From Aureimonas phyllosphaerae (GTDB lineage Bacteria; Pseudomonadota; Alphaproteobacteria; Rhizobiales; Rhizobiaceae), in assembly GCF_900113065.1 (NCBI RefSeq), contig NZ_FOOA01000019.1, positions 1 through 64,000 of the forward strand: a DNA stretch of 64,000 nt, read 5' to 3'. The position numbers and the translations under genes were made by a program. Under the pieces are notes generated by a model that made no database searches, was not told the origin of the DNA, and saw nothing but the letters and a program-made list of their open reading frames with translations. Positions 1 through 10,795 of this stretch are shown here, piece after piece (position 1 is the first letter of the stretch; each line of letters starts with the position of its first letter).

Positions 1-1572
1 GAGGTCACGGGCCTGGACGAAGCGGACGTCATCGGCGCGACGTTGAACGACGTCTTCCATGCCGAGGACGGGGGCGACACGTTGTTCCCGACCGTCGCCG
101 AGGTCGACGCGCCGGCGATCCGCGAATTGCGCTGCACCTATCGGGCTGCCGACGGCTGCCGGCGCATTGCGCGGCTTTCGGCCCGGCCGGTGCAGGGCGA
201 GGACGAGGCCTTGATCGGCTATCGCGGCACCGCGACCGATATCACCCGCGAGATCGAGGCGCAGGCGCAGGCGATCCACCTCTCCCTGCATGATGCCCTG
301 ACCGGACTGCCGAACCGGGTCCAGTTCCAGAGCCGCCTTCAGGACGCCTTCGACGAGGACCGTCTCGGGCATATGCGCCTCGCCGTCCTCTGCATCGACC
401 TCGACCACTTTAAGGACATCAACGACACGTTCGGGCACGCGGCGGGCGACGCCGTGCTGACGGAGGTCGCCGAGCGCCTGCGCGCATGTCTGGGGAGCGG
501 CGATGTCGCGGCCCGCCTCGGGGGCGACGAGTTCGCCGTCGTCCAGTCCGGGCTGAACCAGCCGCTCGATGCGCTGGCCCTCGCCCGCAGGATCATCGCC
601 GATCTCAGCGCTCCTTTCACGGTGGACGGACGCGAGACCTTCATCGGCGCGAGCGTCGGCATCGCCTTCTCGGACGAGGACGGCGAGACGCCGAACCGGA
701 TCATGAAGAATGCCGACATCGCCCTCTACAGCGCCAAGGATGCCGGCCGAGGCGTGGCGCGCGTCTTTGAACCCTTCATGGGCATGGAGCGGCAGGCGCG
801 CCGGTCGTTAGAGCAGGACCTGAAGCAGGCTCTGGCCTGCGGGCAGTTCGAGGTCCATTACCAGCCGCTCGTCTCGTTGGAGGACGAGCGCATCATCGGC
901 GCCGAGGCGCTGGTGCGTTGGCGCCATCCGGACCGGGGCCTGGTGCCGCCCGGTGACTTCATCCCGCTGGCGGAGGAAACGGGCCTGATCCTTCCGATCG
1001 GCGAATGGGTCCTGCACACGGCCTGCAGCCAGGCCGCGCAGTGGCCGGGCCTGACGATCGCGGTCAATCTGTCGCCGATGCAGTTCAAGCACCGGGACCT
1101 CGTGGCCGTGGTCGCGGAGATCCTCGAGGCGACCGGCCTTCCGCCGGCGCGACTCGAACTCGAGATCACGGAAGGCGTCTTGCTCCACGACGGCGCCGCC
1201 GCGCGCGACATCCTCGCGCGGTTGAAGGCGCTCGGCGTGCGCATCGCCATGGACGACTTCGGGACCGGCTATTCCTCGCTCGGCTATCTCAACTCCTTCC
1301 CCTTCGACAAGATCAAGATTGACAAGTCCTTCATCGCGGACCTCACGGTCGAAAAATCGAACGCGATCGTGCGGTCGGTGATCGGTCTCGGGCAGAGCCT
1401 GAAGATGGTGACCACCGCGGAGGGCGTCGAAACCGCCGAGCAGGCGCGGTTCCTGCGCCGGGAGGGATGTCAGCAGGTGCAAGGCTACTTCTACAGCCGT
1501 CCGCTGCCGCTTGCCGAGATGGCCGCGCTACTCGGTGCCAAGGACCAGTCCCGAGTGGACGAGGTCGCCTGA
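1..1572 (+). CDS. PAS-GGDEF-EAL c-di-GMP signalling protein (5' truncated)
   Basis: The reading frame is open from the first base, so the true N-terminus lies outside the window. The visible order is the end of a PAS/PAC domain, a GGDEF domain and an EAL domain. The diguanylate cyclase signature is intact (RLGGDEFAV). The phosphodiesterase signatures are also intact: AEALVRWRHP, MDDFGTGYSSLGYL, KIDKSF and EGVET. Proteins of this build make and/or degrade cyclic di-GMP, with the PAS domain sensing a signal. Because both catalytic motifs survive, it could be bifunctional; which activity dominates cannot be read from sequence. It converges with the small secreted gene that follows. Confidence 0.95.
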   Translation, partial: EVTGLDEADVIGATLNDVFHAEDGGDTLFPTVAEVDAPAIRELRCTYRAADGCRRIARLSARPVQGEDEALIGYRGTATDITREIEAQAQAIHLSLHDALTGLPNRVQFQSRLQDAFDEDRLGHMRLAVLCIDLDHFKDINDTFGHAAGDAVLTEVAERLRACLGSGDVAARLGGDEFAVVQSGLNQPLDALALARRIIADLSAPFTVDGRETFIGASVGIAFSDEDGETPNRIMKNADIALYSAKDAGRGVARVFEPFMGMERQARRSLEQDLKQALACGQFEVHYQPLVSLEDERIIGAEALVRWRHPDRGLVPPGDFIPLAEETGLILPIGEWVLHTACSQAAQWPGLTIAVNLSPMQFKHRDLVAVVAEILEATGLPPARLELEITEGVLLHDGAAARDILARLKALGVRIAMDDFGTGYSSLGYLNSFPFDKIKIDKSFIADLTVEKSNAIVRSVIGLGQSLKMVTTAEGVETAEQARFLRREGCQQVQGYFYSRPLPLAEMAALLGAKDQSRVDEVA

Positions 1573-1600
1573 TCGTCGGCCGTCCCGATCGCCCGCGGCC

Positions 1601-1969
1601 TCAGAAGTTGCCGGGGTTGCCAGGTTCGACGACGCCGTTGCCGTCCACGACGTCGTTCTTCATCCAGGAAATCTCGCCCGATCGCGCGATCCTGGCGCCC
1701 CAGCACTGCGGCTCGGTCTTCGGGTCGTAACTGAAGCACAGCGTGTCGCCGACCACGCTCCAGCGTCCGTCGTAGTTCGAACCCCGCAAGGTGCCGTCGG
1801 GAAGGTAGAACTCGCGATACGGACCGCCTGACGCCATCGTCCCCTGGACCGTGTTCCCGGCGATGATCTTGGCGATCTCGGCGCCGGAAAGGGATCGGTA
1901 GTCTTGAGCGAGAGCTGGGCACGCCGTTGTCGACATGACAGCCAATGCGAAGAAGCAGCGCGGGATCAT
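1601..1969 (-). CDS. Small secreted protein of unknown function
   Basis: Encodes 122 aa. The N-terminus has a signal peptide (MIPRCFFALAVMSTTACPALAQ) with an ALA-Q type cleavage site, so the mature protein of about 100 aa is periplasmic or outer-membrane associated. The mature part has beta-rich text (GTLRGSNYDGRWSVVGDTLC), two cysteines that could pair, and a layout like small lipocalin-like or DUF995-like periplasmic proteins. That likeness is an impression, not an assignment. It is monocistronic by position, with the GGDEF-EAL gene converging on it. No function is assigned. Confidence 0.7.
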   Translation of the reverse strand: MIPRCFFALAVMSTTACPALAQDYRSLSGAEIAKIIAGNTVQGTMASGGPYREFYLPDGTLRGSNYDGRWSVVGDTLCFSYDPKTEPQCWGARIARSGEISWMKNDVVDGNGVVEPGNPGNF

Positions 1970-2147
1970 GGTCCTCTACCTCGATTGATGTTCACAAGGA
2001 TGTTCGCACCAGCCCAGGATCGTGGAAGGCGTGCATGCTGCAAGATGGCATGCGGTCCTGTTCCCACGCTTGATGCGCGCTGACCTATAGTTGGACGTCC
2101 GCTCCGCACGGACGGCCAGCAGTCATGGTCTGCGGAGAGGAGGGCCG

Positions 2148-2294
2148 ATGCGGATGGGTGTCGGACATGGAGAGTTTCGTTACCCGCCGAGCCACCCGGA
2201 CCATGATCGCATCCTGCGTCACGTAGGACCGATCCCGCCGGGCGGTCAGGTTCTGGTGCGGCCATTTCCGATACGCTGGCCGGACGAACCTTAG
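2148..2294 (+). CDS. Possible small protein (48 aa)
   Basis: A short reading frame follows a strong purine-rich ribosome site (GGAGAGGAGG at 2133-2142, 5 nt before the ATG). The product is rich in Pro, His and Gly (GHGEFRYPPSHPDHDR) and has no recognised domain. It ends 4 nt inside the 3' end of the converging secreted gene. Support is only the ribosome site and position, so it may be chance. Confidence 0.25.
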   Translation: MRMGVGHGEFRYPPSHPDHDRILRHVGPIPPGGQVLVRPFPIRWPDEP

Positions 2295-2914
2295 TTGCCT
2301 CTGCGACCGAGATCGTAGATCGCCGTCGCGATTACCTGGATGCGGTCACGTCTTCCACCCGGTGCGTCGGCACGGCTGAGAACGAGCGTCAGCTTGGGCT
2401 CCTCGCGCAGTCGGAAGGAAGTCGAGACCATGCCCTCCCGACGCTTCTCGCCGACGCGCTCCCAGCGCTCGGCGAAATCCGGCGAGGCGACAACGGCTTC
2501 GGCCGCCGGCTGGAGGTCCACCTCGCCGCCGCCGGTGATGTGGCACATCGGAATGTCGCGAGAGACCACCAGCGCGTAACCCTCGCTGGGGCCCGCATTG
2601 ATCCGCCAGTAGCGGTTGCCGCGTCGGAAGGGCTCGGGCGGGAGAAGCGGCTCGGGCAGGCTCTCGGTCTCGGACACCGCGCCGCCAAGATCGACGGCCG
2701 CCAGGAAACGCGTCGGATCATCCAGCCAGCTCGACGGGTCGAGGACCCAGATCTCGCATCCGCGCAGCGCGCCTTCCAAGCCACTGCGCAGCGGGTCTGC
2801 GACAGGCCCATCCTGCGCCGATGCTGAACCGGAGATCGCGAGCAGCATCCAGAATGCGAGCAGCAGGTGGCAAAGGCGCTTTGTGTCGATGCAGTACCGT
2901 GAACTCGGCCTCAT
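2291..2914 (-). CDS. Secreted hypothetical protein
   Basis: Encodes 207 aa with an N-terminal hydrophobic stretch (LLLAFWMLLAISGSASAQ), read as a signal peptide. The mature domain of about 170 aa has cysteines at CEIWVLD and MCHITGG and a repeated alternation of charged loops and beta strands. I do not recognise the family. Its start overlaps the stop of the upstream gene by 4 nt (ATGA), so the two are translationally coupled and probably act together in the periplasm. Confidence 0.75.
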   Translation of the reverse strand: MRPSSRYCIDTKRLCHLLLAFWMLLAISGSASAQDGPVADPLRSGLEGALRGCEIWVLDPSSWLDDPTRFLAAVDLGGAVSETESLPEPLLPPEPFRRGNRYWRINAGPSEGYALVVSRDIPMCHITGGGEVDLQPAAEAVVASPDFAERWERVGEKRREGMVSTSFRLREEPKLTLVLSRADAPGGRRDRIQVIATAIYDLGRRGN

Positions 2915-3423
2915 CGATTCTCGAGCCCCCGTGAGGCGCGCTCTGCCCGGATCGTGTCCGCCTCACGACCGATCTGGTCGCGAAGGTTTGTGAGTCCTGC
3001 CCGCATCCGCCGGTGTACGGCGGGATCCAGCGAGGGATCAGGATAGCGCGCGTCCCAAAGGAGCACCGCGTCGATCGTGCGCTGGAGCTTGGGGATGTCG
3101 CCGAATGCCCAGCCGTTGACAGACGGCCCGAGCGTTTCGAACAGCGACGAGAACAGGGCGGGTTCGCCGGTCGGGTCCTGATCCGGGTTGGCGTTCAGGC
3201 GCGAGCGCCACCGAAGTTGTCCGGCATAAAACCAGAACGTCGCCTCGTCGCCCTTGCCCGCCTTCATCAAGGGTGCCGCACGCAGCATGATCTCGCTAGG
3301 CGGCGCGGTGCCTGCCGTCTCGGCACCCGGCGGGAAGGCAGGATCCTGCGCGAGGGCCAGGTGCGAATAATGAAGGAGCAGGATCGCGGCTACCAAACCG
3401 AAGTGCATGGTGCGGTTGAACAT
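2911..3423 (-). CDS. Secreted hypothetical protein, first gene of a two-gene operon
   Basis: The frame is open much further upstream, but the ATG at 3423 opens a clean signal peptide (MFNRTMHFGLVAAILLLHYS, ending in ALAQ), so I chose it. The mature protein of about 145 aa is mostly helical and acidic. It carries FWFYAGQLRWRSRLN and SLFETLGPSVNGWAF, a pattern I have the impression of having seen in unnamed bacterial proteins. No catalytic motif is visible. It overlaps the following secreted gene by 4 nt. The function is unknown. Confidence 0.7.
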   Translation of the reverse strand: MFNRTMHFGLVAAILLLHYSHLALAQDPAFPPGAETAGTAPPSEIMLRAAPLMKAGKGDEATFWFYAGQLRWRSRLNANPDQDPTGEPALFSSLFETLGPSVNGWAFGDIPKLQRTIDAVLLWDARYPDPSLDPAVHRRMRAGLTNLRDQIGREADTIRAERASRGLENR

Positions 3424-3637
3424 GCGTAGCCTCGGCTTTTCCGGTTGGCCCTCCAACGCGTGAAAGCGATGTCGCTTCGAGACCTCGAAGATCAAGGGTT
3501 TCCGCTCACGTCTTCTCGAGCGACGCGATACCAGACGACACCGAGCTGCAGAACGGTGTCGTTTCCCCCGAAACACGACGCGCGAGCCTCGGGAGCGGTC
3601 GATATCGAACGCGCCGCCTGCCTGTACCGATCCTAGC

Positions 3638-5383
3638 CTAGACGCCAGCGACGACGCTTGTTGAGCCTGCGATCGTCTGCCAGGCGTCGTACGCGGCGAG
3701 AACCGTCTCCATCTGCGCCGAATGCCCGGCAACGTAGGCCGCACCGTATATCGTCTCGTCGGGGTACTCCGTGATCAGCGTGACTGGCGCGATGTGCCGG
3801 TCGTCGACAGACGAGAGGCAGGGGAAGCCGTTGATCATGCGGAAACCCGTTTCGCCCGCGTGGATCTCATACAGTGCGATCTGGGACCGGTTGGCCTCGA
3901 GAAGTCCCGGGATGGCTGCGAGGCGGCGCGTCACGTGATCGAGCAGCTGCTCGGCGGCGTCCCCCCAACCCTCATGATGGCGGACGATCAGGAAGAAGCC
4001 CTTGGGCAGCGTCCACATGGCGAAGTGGCGCGGCAGGTAGCCCGAGAGGGGCCGCGTCCATTCGTGCGAAGGGTAACCGTGGAGATTGACGTGCAGTCGG
4101 GCCTGGGCCCGCGTCTCGGCCTGGAGATGGATCTCCTTCTCGCCGAGGATCGCGCCGGCGTTCTCACGAGTGCGGTACTCCAGGTCGTCGCCGAGCGCGG
4201 TGTAGCGGGCAGCGTGGTGCATGTGGCGTGGGTTGTCGCGGCGGAGACGTTGGCTGAGCGCGTAGCCGTCCGGGTTTTCCAGCGGCGAGACCACGAAATG
4301 GGCGCCCTCCCGCTGCGACAGCTGCATGGCGGCCCGCATCGCACCGACGATGCCGGTCGGCTCGTTGGGGTGCTGGCCACCGCTGACCATGACCGGCGCG
4401 TCTCGCCCCGACACGTGCACGGCCTGCACGTGTCGGCCCGCACGCGAGCGCGCGGCGAACAATTCGCCACCGAAGTCGGCAAGGAGCCGCTGGACCTGCC
4501 CGACGCCGATCGGCTCGCCCGCCGTGCCGAGGTCCTGATCCGGCGCGTCGAGGAAGCCGTCCGTGAGCGGGCGCGTCTCGACGCGGACCGACACGGCGCC
4601 GTCGCTCGCCACGATCTCGGGGACGATCTGGCCGGGGCGAAGGCTCCGGTCGCCGAGCGGGCGGGCCGACCGGTGTTGGAAGACCTCCAGGAGGCTGAAG
4701 TAGAAGTCCTCGTGCAGCGCCTCGCGCAGGCTCGAGACCTCGTCGCCCACGGGCAACGGCACGTCCGCCGCCGGAAGGGCGACGGCGATGTTGAGCTCCT
4801 CGAAATAGGGCTCGTCCCGACCCCAGTCGTGCGCGGCGATGGCCTCCATCGTGTCGTGGAAGAGACGCTCGTAGTCTGTCTCGAGCCGTTGTCCGACGTC
4901 GTCGCCCGCGACCCGATACCAGCCGGTCGGGGAGAGACTGGTTTGGCCGACCAGATCGGCATGGACGCGGTTGGGTGCGAGGACGACCAAGGCTTCCGTC
5001 GTGTCGCCTCGTGTCAGCCGGACGTCGTACTGGAACGCGCCATCCTCCCGCGCGACGAAGTCGATCTGCCGATCGCCGACAAGCGCGGCGAGGGGATAGG
5101 CCTCCAAGCGGAAACGGTTGGCCGGTGCGCTTTCGTGGACGGGATAGTGCACCTCAATCGCCGTGACCCCGTCGAGGTCGATGTCCTCGAGGAAGGCGAA
5201 CACGAGCGGCTTGTAGGCGCTGTGGATGCGGGCGATGACCCCCTTGTCCCGGAGACGGCTTTCGGCGGCGCGGCGGCGCGCGGGGTCGTCGAAGGTCCAT
5301 GCTTCGAAGGCGCGGTCGGGGATGGCGTCCTCCACCAGCGCATCGAGAGTGCTGCGGTAGGTCCTACGGAAGATGTCGGTCAT
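3638..5383 (-). CDS. M14-family zinc carboxypeptidase-like protein
   Basis: Encodes 581 aa. The C-terminal half is an M14 peptidase: the zinc-binding HxxE is seen in SGGQHPNEPTG, with NPDGY downstream, a further candidate zinc His in HVNLHGYPSHEWTRP, and an acidic candidate in LITEYPDE. The N-terminal 290 residues or so match no domain I can name and may be a family-specific cap. There is no signal peptide, so it is probably cytoplasmic. It starts 3 nt after the last permease gene of the peptide ABC operon and is the last gene of that operon. This suggests that it trims imported peptides or N-acyl amino-acid compounds. Confidence 0.85.
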   Translation of the reverse strand: MTDIFRRTYRSTLDALVEDAIPDRAFEAWTFDDPARRRAAESRLRDKGVIARIHSAYKPLVFAFLEDIDLDGVTAIEVHYPVHESAPANRFRLEAYPLAALVGDRQIDFVAREDGAFQYDVRLTRGDTTEALVVLAPNRVHADLVGQTSLSPTGWYRVAGDDVGQRLETDYERLFHDTMEAIAAHDWGRDEPYFEELNIAVALPAADVPLPVGDEVSSLREALHEDFYFSLLEVFQHRSARPLGDRSLRPGQIVPEIVASDGAVSVRVETRPLTDGFLDAPDQDLGTAGEPIGVGQVQRLLADFGGELFAARSRAGRHVQAVHVSGRDAPVMVSGGQHPNEPTGIVGAMRAAMQLSQREGAHFVVSPLENPDGYALSQRLRRDNPRHMHHAARYTALGDDLEYRTRENAGAILGEKEIHLQAETRAQARLHVNLHGYPSHEWTRPLSGYLPRHFAMWTLPKGFFLIVRHHEGWGDAAEQLLDHVTRRLAAIPGLLEANRSQIALYEIHAGETGFRMINGFPCLSSVDDRHIAPVTLITEYPDETIYGAAYVAGHSAQMETVLAAYDAWQTIAGSTSVVAGV

Positions 5384-5386
5384 GGC

Positions 5387-6223
5387 TCAGCGCGTCCGTC
5401 CTGTTGGGTCGAGCGTGTCGCGCAGCCAGTCGCCAAGGAGGTTCAGGCCAAGCACGGTGAGGAGGATCGCCAGCCCCGGGAACACCGACACCCACCAGGC
5501 GAGCTGGAGGTAGGTCCGTCCATCGGCCAACATGCCGCCCCAGCTGGGGATGGTCGGGTCGACCCCGAGGCCGAGGAAGGTCAGCGAGGACTCGAGCAGG
5601 ATGTTGGTGGCGATGTTGAGCGTCATCAGCACGATCACCGGCCCGACGAGGTTGGGCAGGAGATGCTGCAGGATGATGTTGCGGTCGCGCACGCCGATGG
5701 CGCGAGCCGACAGGACGAACTCCCGTTCTCGCAGCGACAGAACGGAGCCGCGCACAAGGCGCGCGTACTGCACCCATTGCGAGACGATCAGGAGAATGAT
5801 CGTATTGGTGAGACTGCCGCCGACGATCGCGATGAAGGTGATCGCTAGGAGGATGAAGGGCATGGCCAGCTGCACGTCGGCGAAGCGCATCACCACCATG
5901 TCCCAGACGCCGCGATAGTAGCCGGCGACGAGGCCCATGAAGACGCCAATCACCACCGAGCCGGCCACCGACAGGATACCGACGGTGAGGGAGATCTTGC
6001 CGCCCTGCACCACGCGGGAGAGCACGTCGCGGCCGAGCGGGTCCGTGCCGAGCGGGAAGGCGGGATTGGTGAAGGGCGCCACGAGACGCGCCGTCAGGTT
6101 GATCTTGGAGCCTCCGTCCGGAAACAGGAAATCGGAGAACAAGACGGCCACGCAGATGCCGCCGGTGAGAAGAGCGCCGAGGAGAAACTCGAGATTGGCG
6201 AAGCGTCGGGTGAGGGAGGTCAC
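5387..6223 (-). CDS. dppC: Peptide ABC transporter permease, DppC/OppC type
   Basis: Encodes 278 aa from a GTG at 6223; the longer frame upstream is the shadow of dppB. It has an N-terminal membrane helix, the DppC-type TDPLGRDVLSRVVQG segment, about six membrane helices and the EAA-like loop (ARAIGVRDRNIILQHLLPNL) that contacts the ATPase. Length and order fit DppC. The start lies 5 nt after the dppB stop, and dppB and dppC together form the membrane channel. The substrate cannot be read from sequence: dipeptides, oligopeptides and other family-5 ligands are all possible. Confidence 0.93.
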   Translation of the reverse strand: MTSLTRRFANLEFLLGALLTGGICVAVLFSDFLFPDGGSKINLTARLVAPFTNPAFPLGTDPLGRDVLSRVVQGGKISLTVGILSVAGSVVIGVFMGLVAGYYRGVWDMVVMRFADVQLAMPFILLAITFIAIVGGSLTNTIILLIVSQWVQYARLVRGSVLSLREREFVLSARAIGVRDRNIILQHLLPNLVGPVIVLMTLNIATNILLESSLTFLGLGVDPTIPSWGGMLADGRTYLQLAWWVSVFPGLAILLTVLGLNLLGDWLRDTLDPTGRTR

Positions 6224-6228
6224 TGAGG

Positions 6229-7152
6229 CTACTCCGTACGCACGCGCGGATCGACGAGGCCGTAGGCGATGTCGACGATGAGATTGACGGCCACGATCAA
6301 GAGCGAGAGCACCGTGATGACACCCTGAAGGAGCGGGTAGTCGCGGGCAGCCACGGCGTCGAAGGCGAGTGTGCCGAGGCCCGGCCAGTTGAAGACGCGC
6401 TCCACCACGACGATGCCGCCGAGAAGGCCGCCGAACTGGATGCCGAAGTAGGTGATGAGCGGGATCGCGCAGTTCCGCAGCGCGTGCTTGTAGAGGACCT
6501 TGCGCTCGCTGAGGCCCTTGGCCCGGGCCACCATGACGTACTGCGACCCCAACGTCTCCAGCATGGTCGTGCGGACGAGGCGCACATTGGTCGCTGTTAG
6601 GATCACGCCCATCGTGAAGGCAGGCATCACGTAGCTCTGCCAGGTGCTCATGCCGCTGGGCGGGAGCCAGCCGAGGGTGATCGCGAAGAGCAGCACCAGC
6701 ATGGTCGCGAGCCAGAAGTTCGGGAAGGACAGGCCGATCAGCGAGAAGATGCGGATCATCTGGTCGCTCCATCGCCCGCGCGACGTCGCGGCCTTGATGC
6801 CGAGCGGGATGGACACGACGATCGACAGGGCGATGGACAGAAAGGCGAGCAGAAGCGTCGGCCCCATCGCCTGGGCGAGAAGGGTCGAGACGGGCGCGCC
6901 GCCGGCGAACGAGCGACCGAAGTCCAGCGTCAGCAGGCCCTTGAGGAACAGGAGGTACTGGGTGAGGAACGGCTTGTCGACGCCGAGCGCCTGGCGGATG
7001 CGCGTGAGGTCCTCCTCCGTCATCGAACCGCCGCCCTGGAACATCGTTACCGCCGGATCGCCGGTGAGGCGGATCGCGAAGGACACGAGGAGGGTGACGG
7101 CGATCACGACGAAGATCGCCTGAAGCACGCGTTTTATGAGAAAGCCGGCCAA
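6229..7152 (-). CDS. dppB: Peptide ABC transporter permease, DppB/OppB type
   Basis: Encodes 307 aa. I chose a TTG start at 7152 because it places the first membrane helix (FLIKRVLQAIFVVIAVTLLV) at the extreme N-terminus as in the family, with GGAG 9 nt upstream. An ATG much further upstream would add a basic non-family leader. The family segment ALGVDKPFLTQYLLFLKGLL and the coupling loop (ARAKGLSERKVLYKHALRNC) are present. It is the heterodimer partner of the downstream permease. Confidence 0.92.
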   Translation of the reverse strand: MAGFLIKRVLQAIFVVIAVTLLVSFAIRLTGDPAVTMFQGGGSMTEEDLTRIRQALGVDKPFLTQYLLFLKGLLTLDFGRSFAGGAPVSTLLAQAMGPTLLLAFLSIALSIVVSIPLGIKAATSRGRWSDQMIRIFSLIGLSFPNFWLATMLVLLFAITLGWLPPSGMSTWQSYVMPAFTMGVILTATNVRLVRTTMLETLGSQYVMVARAKGLSERKVLYKHALRNCAIPLITYFGIQFGGLLGGIVVVERVFNWPGLGTLAFDAVAARDYPLLQGVITVLSLLIVAVNLIVDIAYGLVDPRVRTE

Positions 7153-7226
7153 GGAATCGTTCTCCGGAAAGCGTGGGCCTATGCGCTTGGCGCGATGCGG
7201 CCTGCGCGGACGAGCGCGGAAGGAGA

Positions 7227-7242
7227 CCGCCCCTGAGGGCGG
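7227..7242 (-). terminator. Intercistronic hairpin between binding protein and dppB
   Basis: A 6-bp all-GC stem (CCGCCC/GGGCGG) with a CTGA loop lies in the 105-nt gap after the binding-protein gene. It has no U tract. Hairpins here are typical of solute-binding-protein operons, where they raise binding-protein mRNA over permease mRNA. That role is inferred. Confidence 0.45.
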
Positions 7243-7257
7243 CCTCAAGCAGCGGTG

Positions 7258-8790
7258 CTACTCGACGGACACGGTGTCGAACTTCGTGCGGTTGTCGGGC
7301 GCCGCGACAAAGTCCTTCACCCGCTTGTTGACGCCATAGATCGCGTTCGAATTGTACAGCGGGATCTCGAGCGCCCGGTCGGCGACGGTGGCGGCGATCT
7401 CCCGCAGGATCCGCTCGCGCTCGGCACGATCGGTCAGCGAGCGCTGCGACTCGAGGAGCTTGTCGAGCTCCGAATCGCTCTCGTACGGGTTCCACTTCTC
7501 GCCCGAGTGGTACATTGCATAGGCGGTGTTGTCGTAGTCGAAGGTCCAGCCGCCCCACTTTTGCTGGAACATCGCCCCGGTCTTGCCCTGCGGGATGATG
7601 TCGTTGAGCAGGACATTGGTCTCGTAGGGTTTAATGGACGCGGTGACGCCGACCATTTGCAGGTAGCTCGCGATGACCTGCGCCACCTCGTTCATGGTCT
7701 GGTCGTTGCCACGCACGTCGATTTGGACACTTGCACCCTCCTGGACCCCGGCCTCGGTGAGGAGCTTTTTGGCCGCCTCCGGGTCGTAGGGCAGCGGCTT
7801 CAGGGCGGGGTCGTCGCCGAACGATAGGGCGCTCTGGAAGGAGGCGATCTCCGTCGCCTGCCCGGCGAGGATCTGCTCGACGATGGTCTTGCGATCCACC
7901 GCCATGATGAGCGCCTTGCGCACGTTAACGTCCTTGGTGATGCCGTCGCGCGTGTTGAAGCGAAGCGCATCCACCGTCGGTCCGGGGACTGAGACCAGCT
8001 CGAGCTTGGGATCGTTGCGGATGACGTCGATCATGCCGATGGGGATGGTCGGCGGCAGCACGACGTCGACGCGGCCCGCCTGGAGTTCGGCGACGGCGGT
8101 CGCCGGCTCTGTGATGAAGCGGTATTCGAGCTCCGACAGCTTCGGCGCTCCGCCCCAGTAGTCGGGGTTGGCCGCGAGCTTGATGTCGACCTTGGGCGCG
8201 TAGGAGACGAACTTGAAGGCGCCGGTGCCGACCGGGTTCGTGTTGAAGTGGTCCTCGCCGTGCTCGGCGATGTATTTCGGCGGCACGATCATTGCCCCGT
8301 ACCCGGCCAGCTTGGTGAGGAGCACCGGATCAGGCGACTTCAGCTTCATTTCCACGGTGTAGTCGTCGATGACCTCGACGCTTTCGATCGCCGTGTAATT
8401 GGAGCGCTGCGGCCCCTTGGAGCCCTGCTCGCCGAGGAGACGCTCGAAGGTGAACTTGACCGCCGCCGCGTTGAACGGCTCACCGTCATGGAAGGTCACG
8501 CCCTGCCGCAGCTTGAAGCGGATGCGCTTGCCCTCGTCCAACTCCTCCCAGGACTCGGCCAGTCCCGGCACGAGCTTCAGGTCCGGCCCGCGATAGGTAA
8601 GGCCGTCGAAGATGTTGGTGGCGACGGCCGCCCAATTGACAAGAAACGTGTCGACTGGGTCCCAGCTGCCGGGATCCTGCGGCGAGGACACGGTGAGCTT
8701 GCCCTCGGCCATCGCCGGCGCCGCGGCGAAAGCGACGCCCGCCATCGCAAGGCTTAGGAAGGCAGTACGGATCGTCTTCGGTGTCGTCAT
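7258..8790 (-). CDS. Periplasmic substrate-binding protein, family 5 (peptide type)
   Basis: Encodes 510 aa from the ATG at 8790, with a Sec signal peptide ending AAPAMA-EG. It has the SBP_bac_5 layout: NIFDGLTYRG near the N-terminus, the diagnostic RQGVTFHDGEPFNAAAVKFT segment, NPVGTGAFKF and repeated DPEAAKKLLTEAG. It captures the ligand in the periplasm and delivers it to DppBC. The gene sits between the fused ATPase gene and the permeases, all on one strand. Ligand specificity is unknown; the M14 peptidase in the operon argues for a peptide. Confidence 0.93.
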   Translation of the reverse strand: MTTPKTIRTAFLSLAMAGVAFAAAPAMAEGKLTVSSPQDPGSWDPVDTFLVNWAAVATNIFDGLTYRGPDLKLVPGLAESWEELDEGKRIRFKLRQGVTFHDGEPFNAAAVKFTFERLLGEQGSKGPQRSNYTAIESVEVIDDYTVEMKLKSPDPVLLTKLAGYGAMIVPPKYIAEHGEDHFNTNPVGTGAFKFVSYAPKVDIKLAANPDYWGGAPKLSELEYRFITEPATAVAELQAGRVDVVLPPTIPIGMIDVIRNDPKLELVSVPGPTVDALRFNTRDGITKDVNVRKALIMAVDRKTIVEQILAGQATEIASFQSALSFGDDPALKPLPYDPEAAKKLLTEAGVQEGASVQIDVRGNDQTMNEVAQVIASYLQMVGVTASIKPYETNVLLNDIIPQGKTGAMFQQKWGGWTFDYDNTAYAMYHSGEKWNPYESDSELDKLLESQRSLTDRAERERILREIAATVADRALEIPLYNSNAIYGVNKRVKDFVAAPDNRTKFDTVSVE

Positions 8791-8825
8791 GGCTTGGGTC
8801 CTTCTCGTTGGGTCTTCGGAGCGCG

Positions 8826-10660
<1,835 letters not shown>

Positions 10661-10664
<4 letters not shown>

Positions 10665-10795
10665 GCCAGCGTCTCCGTGTGAATGCGGACAACGATCGTG
10701 CCTGCGGCTTGGAAGGCCGTTGATTCCGCCAGACGAATGGCGCTGCCGCTGAGCGGTACGGCGGCCGGATTTTCCATATTCATGTCACTCATCAT
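10661..10795 (-). CDS. Possible 44-aa leader protein overlapping the ABC ATPase start
   Basis: A short frame starts at two adjacent ATG codons, and its TGA overlaps the ATPase ATG (ATGA), the geometry of translational coupling. The product begins MMSDMNMENPAAVPLSG and has no domain I recognise. AAGG lies just upstream. Coupling and position are the only support; it may be a regulatory leader peptide or chance. Confidence 0.35.
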